Position numbers and translations under genes: made by a program. A stretch of 23,854 nt of DNA from Apostichopus californicus (taxonomy: Eukaryota > Echinodermata > Holothuroidea > Aspidochirotida > Stichopodidae). Positions 8,913 through 18,048 of the stretch are shown here, one piece after another (position 1 is the stretch's first letter; every line of letters begins with the position of its first letter). The DNA is taken from contig JAIPMN010001134.1 in the NCBI GenBank assembly GCA_020650975.1, positions 3,308 through 27,161 on the forward strand, given 5' to 3'. A model generated the notes under the pieces. The model saw only the letters and a program-made list of their open reading frames with translations. It ran no database searches and had not been told where the DNA came from.

Positions 8913-11900
8913 CTGTGGAAGTTTAGAAAAATATATCTTGCTCTACTATTTCAATCATGAAAACAAAAACGTTCCATAAATTTCAATGAAACTTTAGGGC
9001 AGTACATGAACAGTGGAAATATTTATCTGTCAGAGACTATATGGAATATTCGGGTTGCACATCATTCTGTCAATTAAAGTGCTCTAAGAATGATCGTCAT
9101 AGGTAATGACACTATAAATACTAAGCCAAATGGAAGAAATATTAGTTTCAGCAACTCTTTTAACAATAAAAGCAAGATTGAAAACGTTCCTAATTTGCGA
9201 AAACCAAAAGTCTATGGTAAATTTTCCCAGTCCGTTAACTTTTCTTTTGTCTAGCAACATTGATTTTTACAGAAATGCAGACAATATTATCTTATTGTGT
9301 TTGAAAATATACAATATTTGTTACATTGACTATGGAATGCAGACAATGAGACGAATTCCTCTGCATATGATTAACATTCTCACCGAGGACTTGAACAAAG
9401 TCTTCAGACGTCAACTGAAAAGACTCACCACGTCCTCAGATGAAATGAGTATTATGAAGCCTCGGTGTTATGTAATCAGATAAAATCTGCATCGTCATTA
9501 TACTGCAATATATATCTTCATAGTAGTGACACAAAAGAGGTATTATAACGTATATAACAAATTAATTGTGGAAATATGTGGTGTACAAAATAGAAATATA
9601 TAACTTACTATAGAAACAGTTTGGATCATTGTGCAAGAAGTTATGTTAAGAACGGTTTTTGGCACATGTCACAAAAACAAAACTCGATATTTAGTCGTGA
9701 AAGTTGCGATAATGAAGACAAATTATATTTCAGTAGTTGAGTTTTGAGGCTTCGATTCAAGTTATTTCCGTTTATTCAGTTGCCTTTCTATTCTCCACAA
9801 AAAAAAAAAAACTTATTTAGTATTTCAAACTATCATGCACTGAACGAAACTACACATTTACACGTACGTTGTCGCCTTGAGGTATTACGTTCATAGCATA
9901 CTTCCATCTCATTGGATGATTGAACATCAGTAAATCTGGGGTGAGGGGTCTTTTGTCATTTGCATATTCATCGATTATCTTCTTAGATAGCAAGGTAGTA
10001 TTTCTGTATTTTCCACCGTTAGCTAAAATACCAAATAGTTTGGCAATCGCCCTCGCAGTACCGACTCCATTACCTGACGCAAACTCTACGTTCATCACAT
10101 ATGGATCAGCAAAACGTTCAAACTGTTGAGTTGAAAGGCCATAAAAAAAAGTTGAAATGTCATATGTAACATGCATTAGCTAGAAGCATGTACATATGGG
10201 TTAGTTTCATTGTGAATGTATAAAGCTTACTGTGAAATAGTGCCAGAACTTTTTTTTTGTGCAATAATTCGAAAGACTATTATTGTTCATGATTTTATGT
10301 TAGATTTACTTTGTACTAAAGTCTAGACTTGAAATGTAATTTCGTACTTGCCATTTTCAGAAACATATAACAAAGTGATAATGTAACAAACAAATTCGAA
10401 AACAAAACAGCACATGATATCGTGCTGTTCAGATTCATAAATCAGCATATATCCTGTAATACAGAGACCAGGTTACAGTCTTTAATCACTAAAAGCAAAA
10501 CTTTACATAAAACCATGGTTCCCTTCTGAGATATTATTGTATTACAATAACAAAACCAATTAATATCCCATTTTGCCAAGTGGAAAGCGCAATAGAACAT
10601 GGCGGTTGAGAACCTGCTTAATTAATAAATTCATAGTATCCGTTTTAATCAATCATTACATTGTCCTTAACTCTTGACATTTTATTCAGACGAGAAATTG
10701 TAAAAAAATAATAAATATATATCCAAGAAAAATTTCATATTCTAGTTTCATTTTTTTAATTAGGAAAGCAACGCGCCTTTAACATTTTTTGGTAATTTAC
10801 TTAACATTTATCTTCTTCACTTAGCGCTATGAATCAGAAAAAAATAAGAATACTTACTTCACACACGTTTCCACACGATTCTAACATTCGTTTATTTACG
10901 TCTGCATTTTCTCCTCCTAGTAACGTACTTAAGACAGCGTTCTGAATCAGTTCACTATTCTTAATTGCATATATCATATCACCGAACCCTGCCTGTACAT
11001 TTGTTAATCGTCCCAATCGATGAAATAGTTCTAATGGTGTTCCAATGTATAGGTCGATGTCTGAAAGAGGCAGATATGGACTAATACAGTTCAATTCGAA
11101 TATATGAAATTAAAGTTTGAAACCTCTGTTCAACTCTAATATTGATAGTGTTACTTTGTTATTGCTCTCTCAATTCGCACACTACATTATTTAGAGATCC
11201 GTGGTTTTAATCTACCAATTGGTGAGCGTATTTATTTCAACGCTGGAAGAGTAAGTGTGTAATAGTTAATAACCATACCATCTCAGCCTATCCTCGTTTA
11301 GGAGGCTTCCAACTTTTGTGAGATTCTCTCTTCCATGAAATGTAGTTGCGATTTAAAAATAATGTATAGTGTTATTTAGTCTTCTTACAATCTGACGAAG
11401 TTTTAATAATATATATGACAGTAAAACAATACCTTTCTAGTCAGGAAAGAAAAACTTACCAGCATTAAGCATAGAGGCACATTTCTTGCAATATATGAAA
11501 AACTTATTTGACTTAGTTATGTTCATTTCATTGCTAAACAGTGATAACATGCAATGATATGTGAATAAGAAAGTGTAACAGAGTGTCCTCATTGCAAATA
11601 GGCGAGGCTGATTAATTTGAAATTGTGGTGAACTGGTTAACGTCACAGTAAACATTATTATCCTACAGCTGGATCATGACAATTTAACTTTAAGGATCAA
11701 CATGTTGTGAATATAGGACATAATCATAAGTCTCTCAGTAATGTAGAAAGTTAAATTATTATGATACAAAAATATGTAAATCAACAAGAAGGGCAACTAT
11801 AGTTGAGAAAATGAGTTACCAGGACCAGTACACATAATATGTGCAGTAAAAGTAAGTATATATTTTTGTTTTCCGTACTTTGTATTGAAATATTACGTTC

Positions 11901-14264
11901 GGGAGGAAGCGAGAAGGGGTGGGGGGGGGGGGGCGGGGCTTGGTTACAATACTATGACTATGCTACACTCAAATTTCCCTACATTCAAAGCCTCGTATGG
12001 ACGATGAATGGTCAATTTCCATATGGTTTGCACAGATCTGTTTGGCCTATTAAAATACCATTATGAATGCTATGATTAAATGACATTCCGTCTTTGAATC
12101 TGATAAACTATATAGTCTTACCGAATGGCTTTCTTACTTCTTCGTCAAAGAATTGACCAACGGTTCGTTTCTTCAGGTCGACCCTTCGTACAAGGGCGTC
12201 CGAATATAGTCCGAGTGTTATGCCGTGGTATCCATGTTTCGTTCCCGGTTCCCAAATCGGTTTAGTGGCAGCCAGAATTCTATCAAGTTCCGTGTGATTT
12301 TTCAAAATGTCGTAAGAGAGAGGTTCGTCTGTGGCAAGAAGTCCTGCCTAGCATCAAACAAAATTAGAAAAGGGAGTAGAATATTTGGAGAAAGTTTCCG
12401 GATTGTTTCCTTTCTATAATGTTGGTGTAAACTCGGAACTCTTTGGCAGCCACTGCGTATGAAAAACAACCGGGCTGTTCCCATGGAAATGTTAGTAGTA
12501 ATATTCAATGTTAGCTGATACGACACGCTGACGCTCAACTTCACTTAAACTACTTTCATTAAGAATTTTGCAAATATGTGTCCTTTTCGATTAAAATATA
12601 GTTAACATTTGAAAAGAAAACCCCCCTCCCCCTAAGAAAAGATAAATATGAAAATAAGCTTTTTATTATTCTGTGATTTGGAAAAATGTTAAAGGATGTT
12701 TGTATTTACCTCATGCTCTAACAATTGTTCAACCGTGATTCTTTCCTTCCCGTTCTGCGCAAACTCAGGCCAATAGTGCGCCACGGTTTTCTTAAAGTCA
12801 AGCAAGCCTTTATCGGAAAGCATGGCTAGACACACAGCTGTGAGACCTTTTGTAAAACAACAATGAACATCCGAGATACCTTTAAATACTAGCCAAAGTA
12901 GGATTCCTTAGTTAACCAATATTGTTTTGATTAGTAAGGCTAATGCATATCCACAGATGTCTCTACGTCGTAATTTTGGAGACAATGGTGTCTTTCTTTT
13001 ATTTAATAGCCTACCTTTTGTTGTTGAAAATATTACAGTCATAGTGTCCTCCCTCCAGAGTCGCTTTGCTTCAGCGTCTGCATAGCCAGCCCAGAGGTCA
13101 ACTACCTTCTCTCCATCCTTGTAAACAGAAAACGCAGACCCAGCATCCTTTTTGTCCCAACCTTTTTCGTAATTTTGTCTGTGGGATGTCAACCCATAAT
13201 AGAACTTCTCTCCATTAAGTTCATAACATAGCTCGGACTAATATTTCACGGTATATTAAACAATGCGTGTAGTTACATATCATAGTGATAATTTCGATCA
13301 AGTCCCACTCGTCGACTGTAGGTTTTATTTGGACTAAACCAATCGATAACAGGTTGACTCTGAGTTTAACAGTAGTACAAATTTAGCATTGGTTAGGGAT
13401 TAATAATATTATAAAAAATATTAAATCACGAAATAAAATACGTTAGATTAGGAATATGACGTGTGGTTCTCAAAATAACTTGAGAAAGACAAAACAAAAG
13501 ACTGTTTTAGATACTAATCCTCTCTTAATAGTGGATTATAACGATCGGAACATGATTCGGTTAATTTCTGTTGCAAATTTATTACGCTACAACGACATTG
13601 ATAATTGTAGAAATGTTTCATGCATGGCTTTTCATAACAAACGTATATAACAGTTTAACTAATATCCTCCTTAGCTCACTTATTCTAAACTGAAATGGGG
13701 ACATATTTATCTTCAATATGTTGTATATTTTGTGCGATATACTATCAAGCTGAATTTAGTAGACGTATTGCTCCTCAGTTAATATCATAAACATTATAAA
13801 AAAGGTTATGTGAACCAAATGTTTCATATCCTTGACTTTGGGAGGGTGGATTTCAAGTTTGAAGACATGCATGATTCAGGAAGGGTGGAATTCAAGTTTG
13901 TAGAAATGCAAGATTCAGTTTGATATTAAATGTTCAGTCACCTAAAGACTGCTCTCAGTATTTTGGTAATCCTGGAGCTACGATAACATATACCTCAGGT
14001 ACATCCTCCACCCCATGCCAACCCCCAACTACCCACTCCATCCCACTTCACCCCCACCTTCCTAACAATGTTCCGTTAGCCCGGGAATAAGACCTTACAT
14101 GGTTCATATACTTACCTGAAAACGTCCCGGACTCCCTCAAAGCCTGGAGCTACAGTACCAAATATCTCAGGTACTGGATATGAAGGTTTCAAGTAAACAG
14201 GAATAATCAAACCAACAATAACTGCAGTTACACAAACGATGCTTGCTTGGCGTAGGAAAGACAT
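8745..14264 (-). CDS. Membrane-anchored serine beta-lactamase-fold hydrolase (LACT-2/LACTB-like), seven exons
   Basis: Spliced CDS 14264-14116, 13178-13015, 12846-12710, 12347-12122, 11060-10858, 10122-9868, 8912-8745 (1302 nt, 433 aa). All GT-AG, phases consistent. The protein has a hydrophobic N-terminal anchor (about 7-25) and then a class C beta-lactamase/esterase domain. The nucleophile motif is S101-T-T-K104 (FSTTKG). LLEHEAGL (about 147-154), WEPGTKHGYHG (182-192, with Y190 as the second-motif tyrosine) and GAPGAGGQIGYADP (384 onward, in place of KTG) match family landmarks. Animal LACT-type proteins are usually of uncertain substrate: esterase, peptidase or amidase. Length is normal for the family. 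Start: ATG at 14264, followed directly by the anchor. Tail-to-tail with creatinase. The substrate cannot be inferred. Confidence 0.92.
9868..10122 (-). CDS. Beta-lactamase-like gene exon 6
   Basis: Follows CAACAG; donor GTACGT after 9868, phase 0. Encodes 85 residues, including ASGNGVGTARAIAKLFGILANGG, the conserved helix before the third motif. Confidence 0.92.
10858..11060 (-). CDS. Beta-lactamase-like gene exon 5
   Basis: Follows CTTTCAG; donor GTAAGT after 10858, phase 0. Encodes DIDLYIGTP, LELFHRLGRL and a helical insert ending at ESCGNVCE. Confidence 0.9.
11921..11933 (+). repeat. Poly-G run (G13) in intron 4 of the beta-lactamase-like gene
   Basis: Thirteen consecutive G, followed by CGGGG. 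No gene is seen on the + strand around it. Confidence 0.9.
12122..12347 (-). CDS. Beta-lactamase-like gene exon 4 (tyrosine motif)
   Basis: Follows GCTAG (AG at 12349-12348); donor GTAAGA after 12122, phase 1. Encodes AGLLATDEPLSYD, then IWEPGTKHGYHG and the EEVRKPF segment. Confidence 0.9.
12710..12846 (-). CDS. Beta-lactamase-like gene exon 3
   Basis: Follows CAAAAG; donor GTAAAT after 12710, phase 0. Encodes GLTAVCLAMLSDKGLLDF through ITVEQLLEHE, the helix after the nucleophile. The exon has no long ATG-initiated frame of its own. Confidence 0.9.
13015..13178 (-). CDS. Beta-lactamase-like gene exon 2 (STTK nucleophile)
   Basis: Follows CCACAG; donor GTAGGC after 13015, phase 1. Encodes residues 51-104 with VVDLWAGYAD and the catalytic FSTTK. 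Confidence 0.92.
13841..13918 (+). repeat. Two-copy ~39 bp tandem repeat in intron 1 of the beta-lactamase-like gene
   Basis: Units 13841-13878 and about 13879-13918 share GGGTGGA, TTCAAGTTTG and GATTCA with few differences. Confidence 0.7.
14116..14264 (-). CDS. Beta-lactamase-like gene exon 1 (signal anchor)
   Basis: ATG at 14264; donor GTAAGT follows 14116, phase 2. Encodes the hydrophobic segment and the YLKPSYPVPEIFG linker. Its duplicate lies at 5068. Confidence 0.88.
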
Positions 14265-14418
14265 TGTGAGTAATCGGATGTCCTGTCTTGGTCTAGTATA
14301 GCTGCACGTACGTGTTTATGGTTTATTTGCTCTGGATTGCACTAAGCGGAGTCTTATCCTATGTAGTGCACACACAGACAGCTCACCACAACGAGCTACT
14401 ATGTTCAATGCTGGCCTT

Positions 14419-14427
14419 GATATATAA
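14419..14427 (-). promoter_or_regulatory. Candidate TATA box of the beta-lactamase-like gene
   Basis: TTATATATC on the - strand lies about 160 bp before the ATG at 14264. Position-based call only. Confidence 0.3.
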
Positions 14428-14684
14428 TCTATACAATAAACCATAGTGTTTGCTGGTGGTTTAATCCTTAGGTTGACAGACTTTGAACCTCTGGCTTATT
14501 TAATGAACAAATCCGGATTGTAAGATCACCAGTAAAGATATAACTTTAGTTTTAATATATCAGATGTGTAAGACTAAGGAGTTCCAAACTTCACTTCAAA
14601 AGGCGTCGTTTAAAAAGGATTGATTGCACAACCTTGTGTGCTAACACTGTCAATGATACTAAACGGGACGCGAGTTCTTTTATG

Positions 14685-14757
14685 CAGGTAGGTTCGTACT
14701 ATTGTGTATATTGAATAGCCAATCACAGCCAAGTTCATTTTGACGTCATCAAATATG
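14685..14757 (+). repeat. Inverted-repeat arm A (73 bp), with CCAAT and CRE motifs
   Basis: Reverse complement of 15501-15573 at 72 of 73 positions; the one mismatch is near 14700. Contains CCAAT (14719-14723) and a full CRE, TGACGTCA (14741-14748). It lies about 420 bp upstream of the beta-lactamase-like start codon. Confidence 0.9.
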
Positions 14758-15415
14758 ACAAGGAAAGCATGAAACACTTAATATTTAAAGTCGATAAGTT
14801 CAATCCTGACGTGCTAGCCTGATGCAACAACAATGCTGCAGTAATCTCTAGCGAAGCTATTCCTTTAGCTTTAGCCATACGCTGACTAAATTTTTAGTTC
14901 TTTACAATGAAATCTGTGTTCGTTCCAAAATTTTGGAAGCCTGGTAAGAATTCTTTGCCACAAATTTCCTATCTTAGTGATCTTCTTAACGTATCTTTGT
15001 GCATACGAATTGTTCAGGGAGTAGTTTTGCGAAATTTGCAGTTGACACAAAGTATTATTACTTAGACAGTCATTGAAATAATAACAGACCTACAAATTGT
15101 ATCATTAAAAGGCTACTAGGTTAGGCCTAATAATTATTATTCTAAGTTTTGCCTTCACAGCTTCAGTGACACACATTACAAAAGATCTAGCCTTTATCTA
15201 AGAAAGAATCAGAGGAACATTTTTTCTTGTATGAGACCAGACATTGCTGTGTTGAAGACAATACTGTATTTGTATTGAGTTCACAGTAAAGGTTGCACTT
15301 GGGAAGTAATAAAAATGCGAAGAAATGAAATAGATTTCTGAACAAAAAAATGCTTGGTTTGGGAGAAAATAAAAGATAAAAACGAACTAATGACAACAAA
15401 AAAATTTTTCGGCAG

Positions 15416-15490
15416 ATGTGAGATTCGAACTCACAATGCTCATACAGCATCAGATTGACATTGTTTACAAATCTTACTGCTTTAAGGCGA
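15416..15490 (-). mobile_element. Degenerate tRNA-like sequence (SINE relic)
   Basis: On the - strand GTGAGTTCGAATCTCAC (15432-15416) is a perfect T-arm: a 5 bp stem with the loop TTCGAAT. The 5' acceptor strand and D-arm do not pair properly, so this is not a functional tRNA gene. It adjoins inverted-repeat arm B. Confidence 0.4.
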
Positions 15491-15500
15491 GTGACACGTG

Positions 15501-15573
15501 CATATTTGATGACGTCAAAATGAACTTGGCTGTGATTGGCTATTCAATATACACAATGGTACGAACCTACCTG
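15501..15573 (-). repeat. Inverted-repeat arm B (73 bp)
   Basis: Partner of 14685-14757 in opposite orientation, 743 bp away. Carries ATTGG (15535-15539) and TGACGTCA (15510-15517). On the - strand it is followed at once by a tRNA-like T-arm region, so it may be part of a SINE-like repeat copy. Confidence 0.9.
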
Positions 15574-15969
15574 AATAAAAAAAAACTTGCAAACGGGACT
15601 TTCAGCACAATAGCCATATATTACGTAACAATCTGTCGAATTATGCTATTGTTAACTAATAGATATTGAAGCCAACAATGATTTCAATTTCAATAGCAAT
15701 TTCCACTACCAACAAATTGGCTTAATTTGGCACACTTGATTACATATATCTAAAATCCGGATACTGTAGGCAGTATTAAAAAGTTTAGTTAAAAACAATG
15801 AATTAAGTATTCATAAATAATAACGTCAACCATACCTTCTTTTTGAAATTTAATAAACTTAATTCGATTTTTCATCGATCGCGATAATGATATGCATATT
15901 TTACAATGTGTAAATAGGTGATACGTCCTCTTACACCTTTGTTTAATTCAAATGTCTACATTTTAAATG

Positions 15970-16198
15970 TGTGAAATGAGAAATCGTGACTAGTGCTATT
16001 TGAACGCATATTTATCGTTATTGATTAAAACTCGAGAGGTTTACAAGAAAAGCATACTGATAATGGGATAATAAAAGTAATTCAGAAGCTCAAATATTTG
16101 AATGAGAAATGAGATATCGTGTCAAGTGTAATTTTAATGTTTAATGCTTTCAACTAGAGAGGTTATAAAAAAAAACACAATGGCATAACAAAGTTAAA
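15970..16198 (+). repeat. Diverged tandem duplication, about 110 bp unit
   Basis: About 15970-16081 and 16098-16198 share the order GAAATGAGA, ATCGTG, AAGTG-like, CTMGAGAGGTT and a run of A followed by ATAA. Boundaries are approximate. Confidence 0.45.
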
Positions 16199-16729
16199 GT
16201 TAAACTATGTACAATATCAAGTTTTATGTAATAAATTACATGCGCAACGTTTGATCATTTACTGAATGAGAGAATTCAGGTAGTTTTAATCCCATCTGAG
16301 TTGCTTTGAATTTTACACGAAGTGTTAAATAAAATTGACCAAACTTACTACATTGGTGATATTTCTGCTTTAAGAAAATATTCTAGAGAATCCACCACTC
16401 CCCCAACCCTCCAAAATATATGAAACATAAACTGATTTCATTTATTTGATTACAAAGTAGGTATATTATTGTTCTTTGACAAACATTCCATCCCGTGATG
16501 TAAATGTACAATATCTTGTAAAAATGGTATACAGTCATGTTTCATACTTTATCTTTTGTGAAAGAAAACAAACACTTTTATCATAATAAAGATGTTATTC
16601 AGTATAATAATTAATGTCAATAATAAACATTGATTTTTCTTTAAAAAAAAAACCTAAAACAATAATACGGAACATTGTTTACTTCAATATTCACCTCTTG
16701 TCAAATCTAGCAAATGATAAAGAGTACTT

Positions 16730-16799
16730 CAACAGTCAACAGTCAACAGTCAACAGTCAACAGTCAACAGTCAACAGTCAACAGTCAACAGTCAACAGT
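16730..16799 (+). repeat. Perfect heptanucleotide tandem repeat, CAACAGT x10
   Basis: Ten uninterrupted identical 7-bp units. A frame through it would read VNSQQST repeats, but there is no supporting gene. Confidence 0.97.
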
Positions 16800-16878
16800 T
16801 GAAGCTTTACAGTCTTGTTTAAGGCCAATTCAACCAAAACCACTTTAAAAATTAACCACTGGTCATTGGTAATTTTTC

Positions 16879-16896
16879 ATATATATATATATATAT
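16879..16896 (+). repeat. (AT)9 microsatellite
   Basis: Nine perfect AT dinucleotides. Confidence 0.95.
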
Positions 16897-16933
16897 GTTA
16901 TATTTTAAATCATAACTGCAAATTCTAGCTACA

Positions 16934-17007
16934 TGACGTCATGACGTATAAGACTTTCTCCCGGATGTCTGATCATTTAAACTCAACAGTGTTCAGATCG
17001 GTATATA
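16934..17007 (+). promoter_or_regulatory. CRE and TATA-like motifs, possible + strand promoter
   Basis: TGACGTCA (16934-16941), followed directly by a second TGACGT, lies 60 bp before TATATA (17002-17007). The arrangement could be a promoter for the weak ORF at 17158, or remnants of a mobile element. Confidence 0.2.
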
Positions 17008-17157
17008 CAGTGCACTCAAGCATGTTTGTAGTCAAGTATTGTGGACATTTGGCTGTATATGCTGAATTCAATATTAGTTTTTGACCAAAATAATTTCAGT
17101 TCAATTAAAAATACTACGTTATTTGTACATATTAAGTGAATGCTGCCTAGTTGCACT

Positions 17158-17514
17158 ATGGAAGGAAAACAATATAATTTTATAGAATGGAAACAACAAA
17201 TACTATTAGTTGTTGATAAGATAATGTTTAATTTTGCAATAATTGAGCGTATCCAAGTCTCGTCACAGCTTAGCTATTTGCCTTGTGAGACTTACAGCTG
17301 GAAGACCAAAATCCATATCAGACTATTTTCCGGGCCAAAGTTTCCTTCGAATGATGCGAACCAGGACCAAGACAACCTCACCTGGAAAGAAATACAGGAC
17401 GTTGTCTATATGTGGTTTACAAAAACATGCAGTACTTTGAACTTGAAGTTAACTTTTGAATATTTGTATTTCTCCAAATCGATCCCAACCTTCCATCGGC
17501 AGTTAGGCGAATAG
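17158..17514 (+). CDS. Hypothetical ORF, coding doubtful
   Basis: An ATG at 17158 opens a frame (MEGKQYNFIEWKQQ...) of about 119 codons ending at TAG 17512-17514. The stretch 17270-17420 is less AT-rich than its surroundings. No domain is recognised. A second frame (17243-17440) is also open here, which hints at a decayed transposase rather than a host gene. No splice evidence. Confidence 0.15.
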   Translation: MEGKQYNFIEWKQQILLVVDKIMFNFAIIERIQVSSQLSYLPCETYSWKTKIHIRLFSGPKFPSNDANQDQDNLTWKEIQDVVYMWFTKTCSTLNLKLTFEYLYFSKSIPTFHRQLGE

Positions 17515-17871
17515 TCCAGAGACGTAGGGGTGGGAGTGGAGGGGTAGTTCTACATTCAGCTGTGGAAGAATCAAGACACTCCTACGGGTTGCAAAATCCC
17601 CCTGGACCCTTCAACCTCACAATCAAATCAATAGTATTTATCAGCACAACTTTTTGTTAAGAGGTATGATCTAAGTTATAACCTTCAATTCCCCCAACAA
17701 TACACCATTTGACGTGAAACCTTGTATTTTTACCTGTGTCGAGGGCGCCAGATCCTGTACAAGAGAGTCATTTATACCACCCCAGGGCCACCGTACCTTG
17801 TAAAATCCTTGATTCCCTAACTCTGTCGTGAAAAATTCATTATCCTTCTTCCTCACACACACTTATACACC

Positions 17872-17877
17872 TTTAAT
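17872..17877 (-). promoter_or_regulatory. Candidate polyadenylation signal of the LRR receptor gene
   Basis: ATTAAA on the - strand, 28 nt beyond the provisional TGA. It supports the read-through ending of the last exon. Confidence 0.3.
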
Positions 17878-17904
17878 GCGCAGGACATTGGAACAAGCTA
17901 TAAG

Positions 17905-18048
17905 TCAATGTTCACACTTACCTACTACAGCAAGGACGATACCAAGATCGAGTAATATAAGTAACGTGGAAAGGGTTACTTGATATTGAACGGGCACATG
18001 AACTGCTGCTACCAAGATATTGAGGAATATCGCAGTGAGCGAAAACAG
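17905..18048 (-). CDS. LRR receptor last exon (last membrane segments, provisional stop)
   Basis: Follows TTCACAG. Encodes two hydrophobic helices, LFSLTAIFLNILVAAV and LLILLDLGIVLAVV. If read on, it ends GKCEH then TGA (17907-17905), with ATTAAA 28 nt further on. Alternatively the GTAAGT at 17921 is a donor and a short tail exon at about 17864-17671 follows, in frame but after an intron of only 57 nt with a poor pyrimidine tract. Confidence 0.65.
   Translation of the reverse strand: MFSLTAIFLNILVAAVHVPVQYQVTLSTLLILLDLGIVLAVVGKCEH

Noticed and set aside
9130..9483. 117-codon + strand ORF
   Set aside because: Sits antisense in the last intron of the lactamase-like gene, AT-rich, no domain, no promoter or splice context.
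12302..12544. - strand ORF overlapping lactamase exon 4
   Set aside because: Wrong frame for the family; the true exon begins at 12347 in another frame.
15416..15490. Functional tRNA gene
   Set aside because: Only the T-arm is well formed; acceptor and D stems do not pair, so it is kept as a SINE relic.
16614..16802. ORF with VNSQQST repeats
   Set aside because: Created by the CAACAGT tandem repeat in AT-rich DNA.
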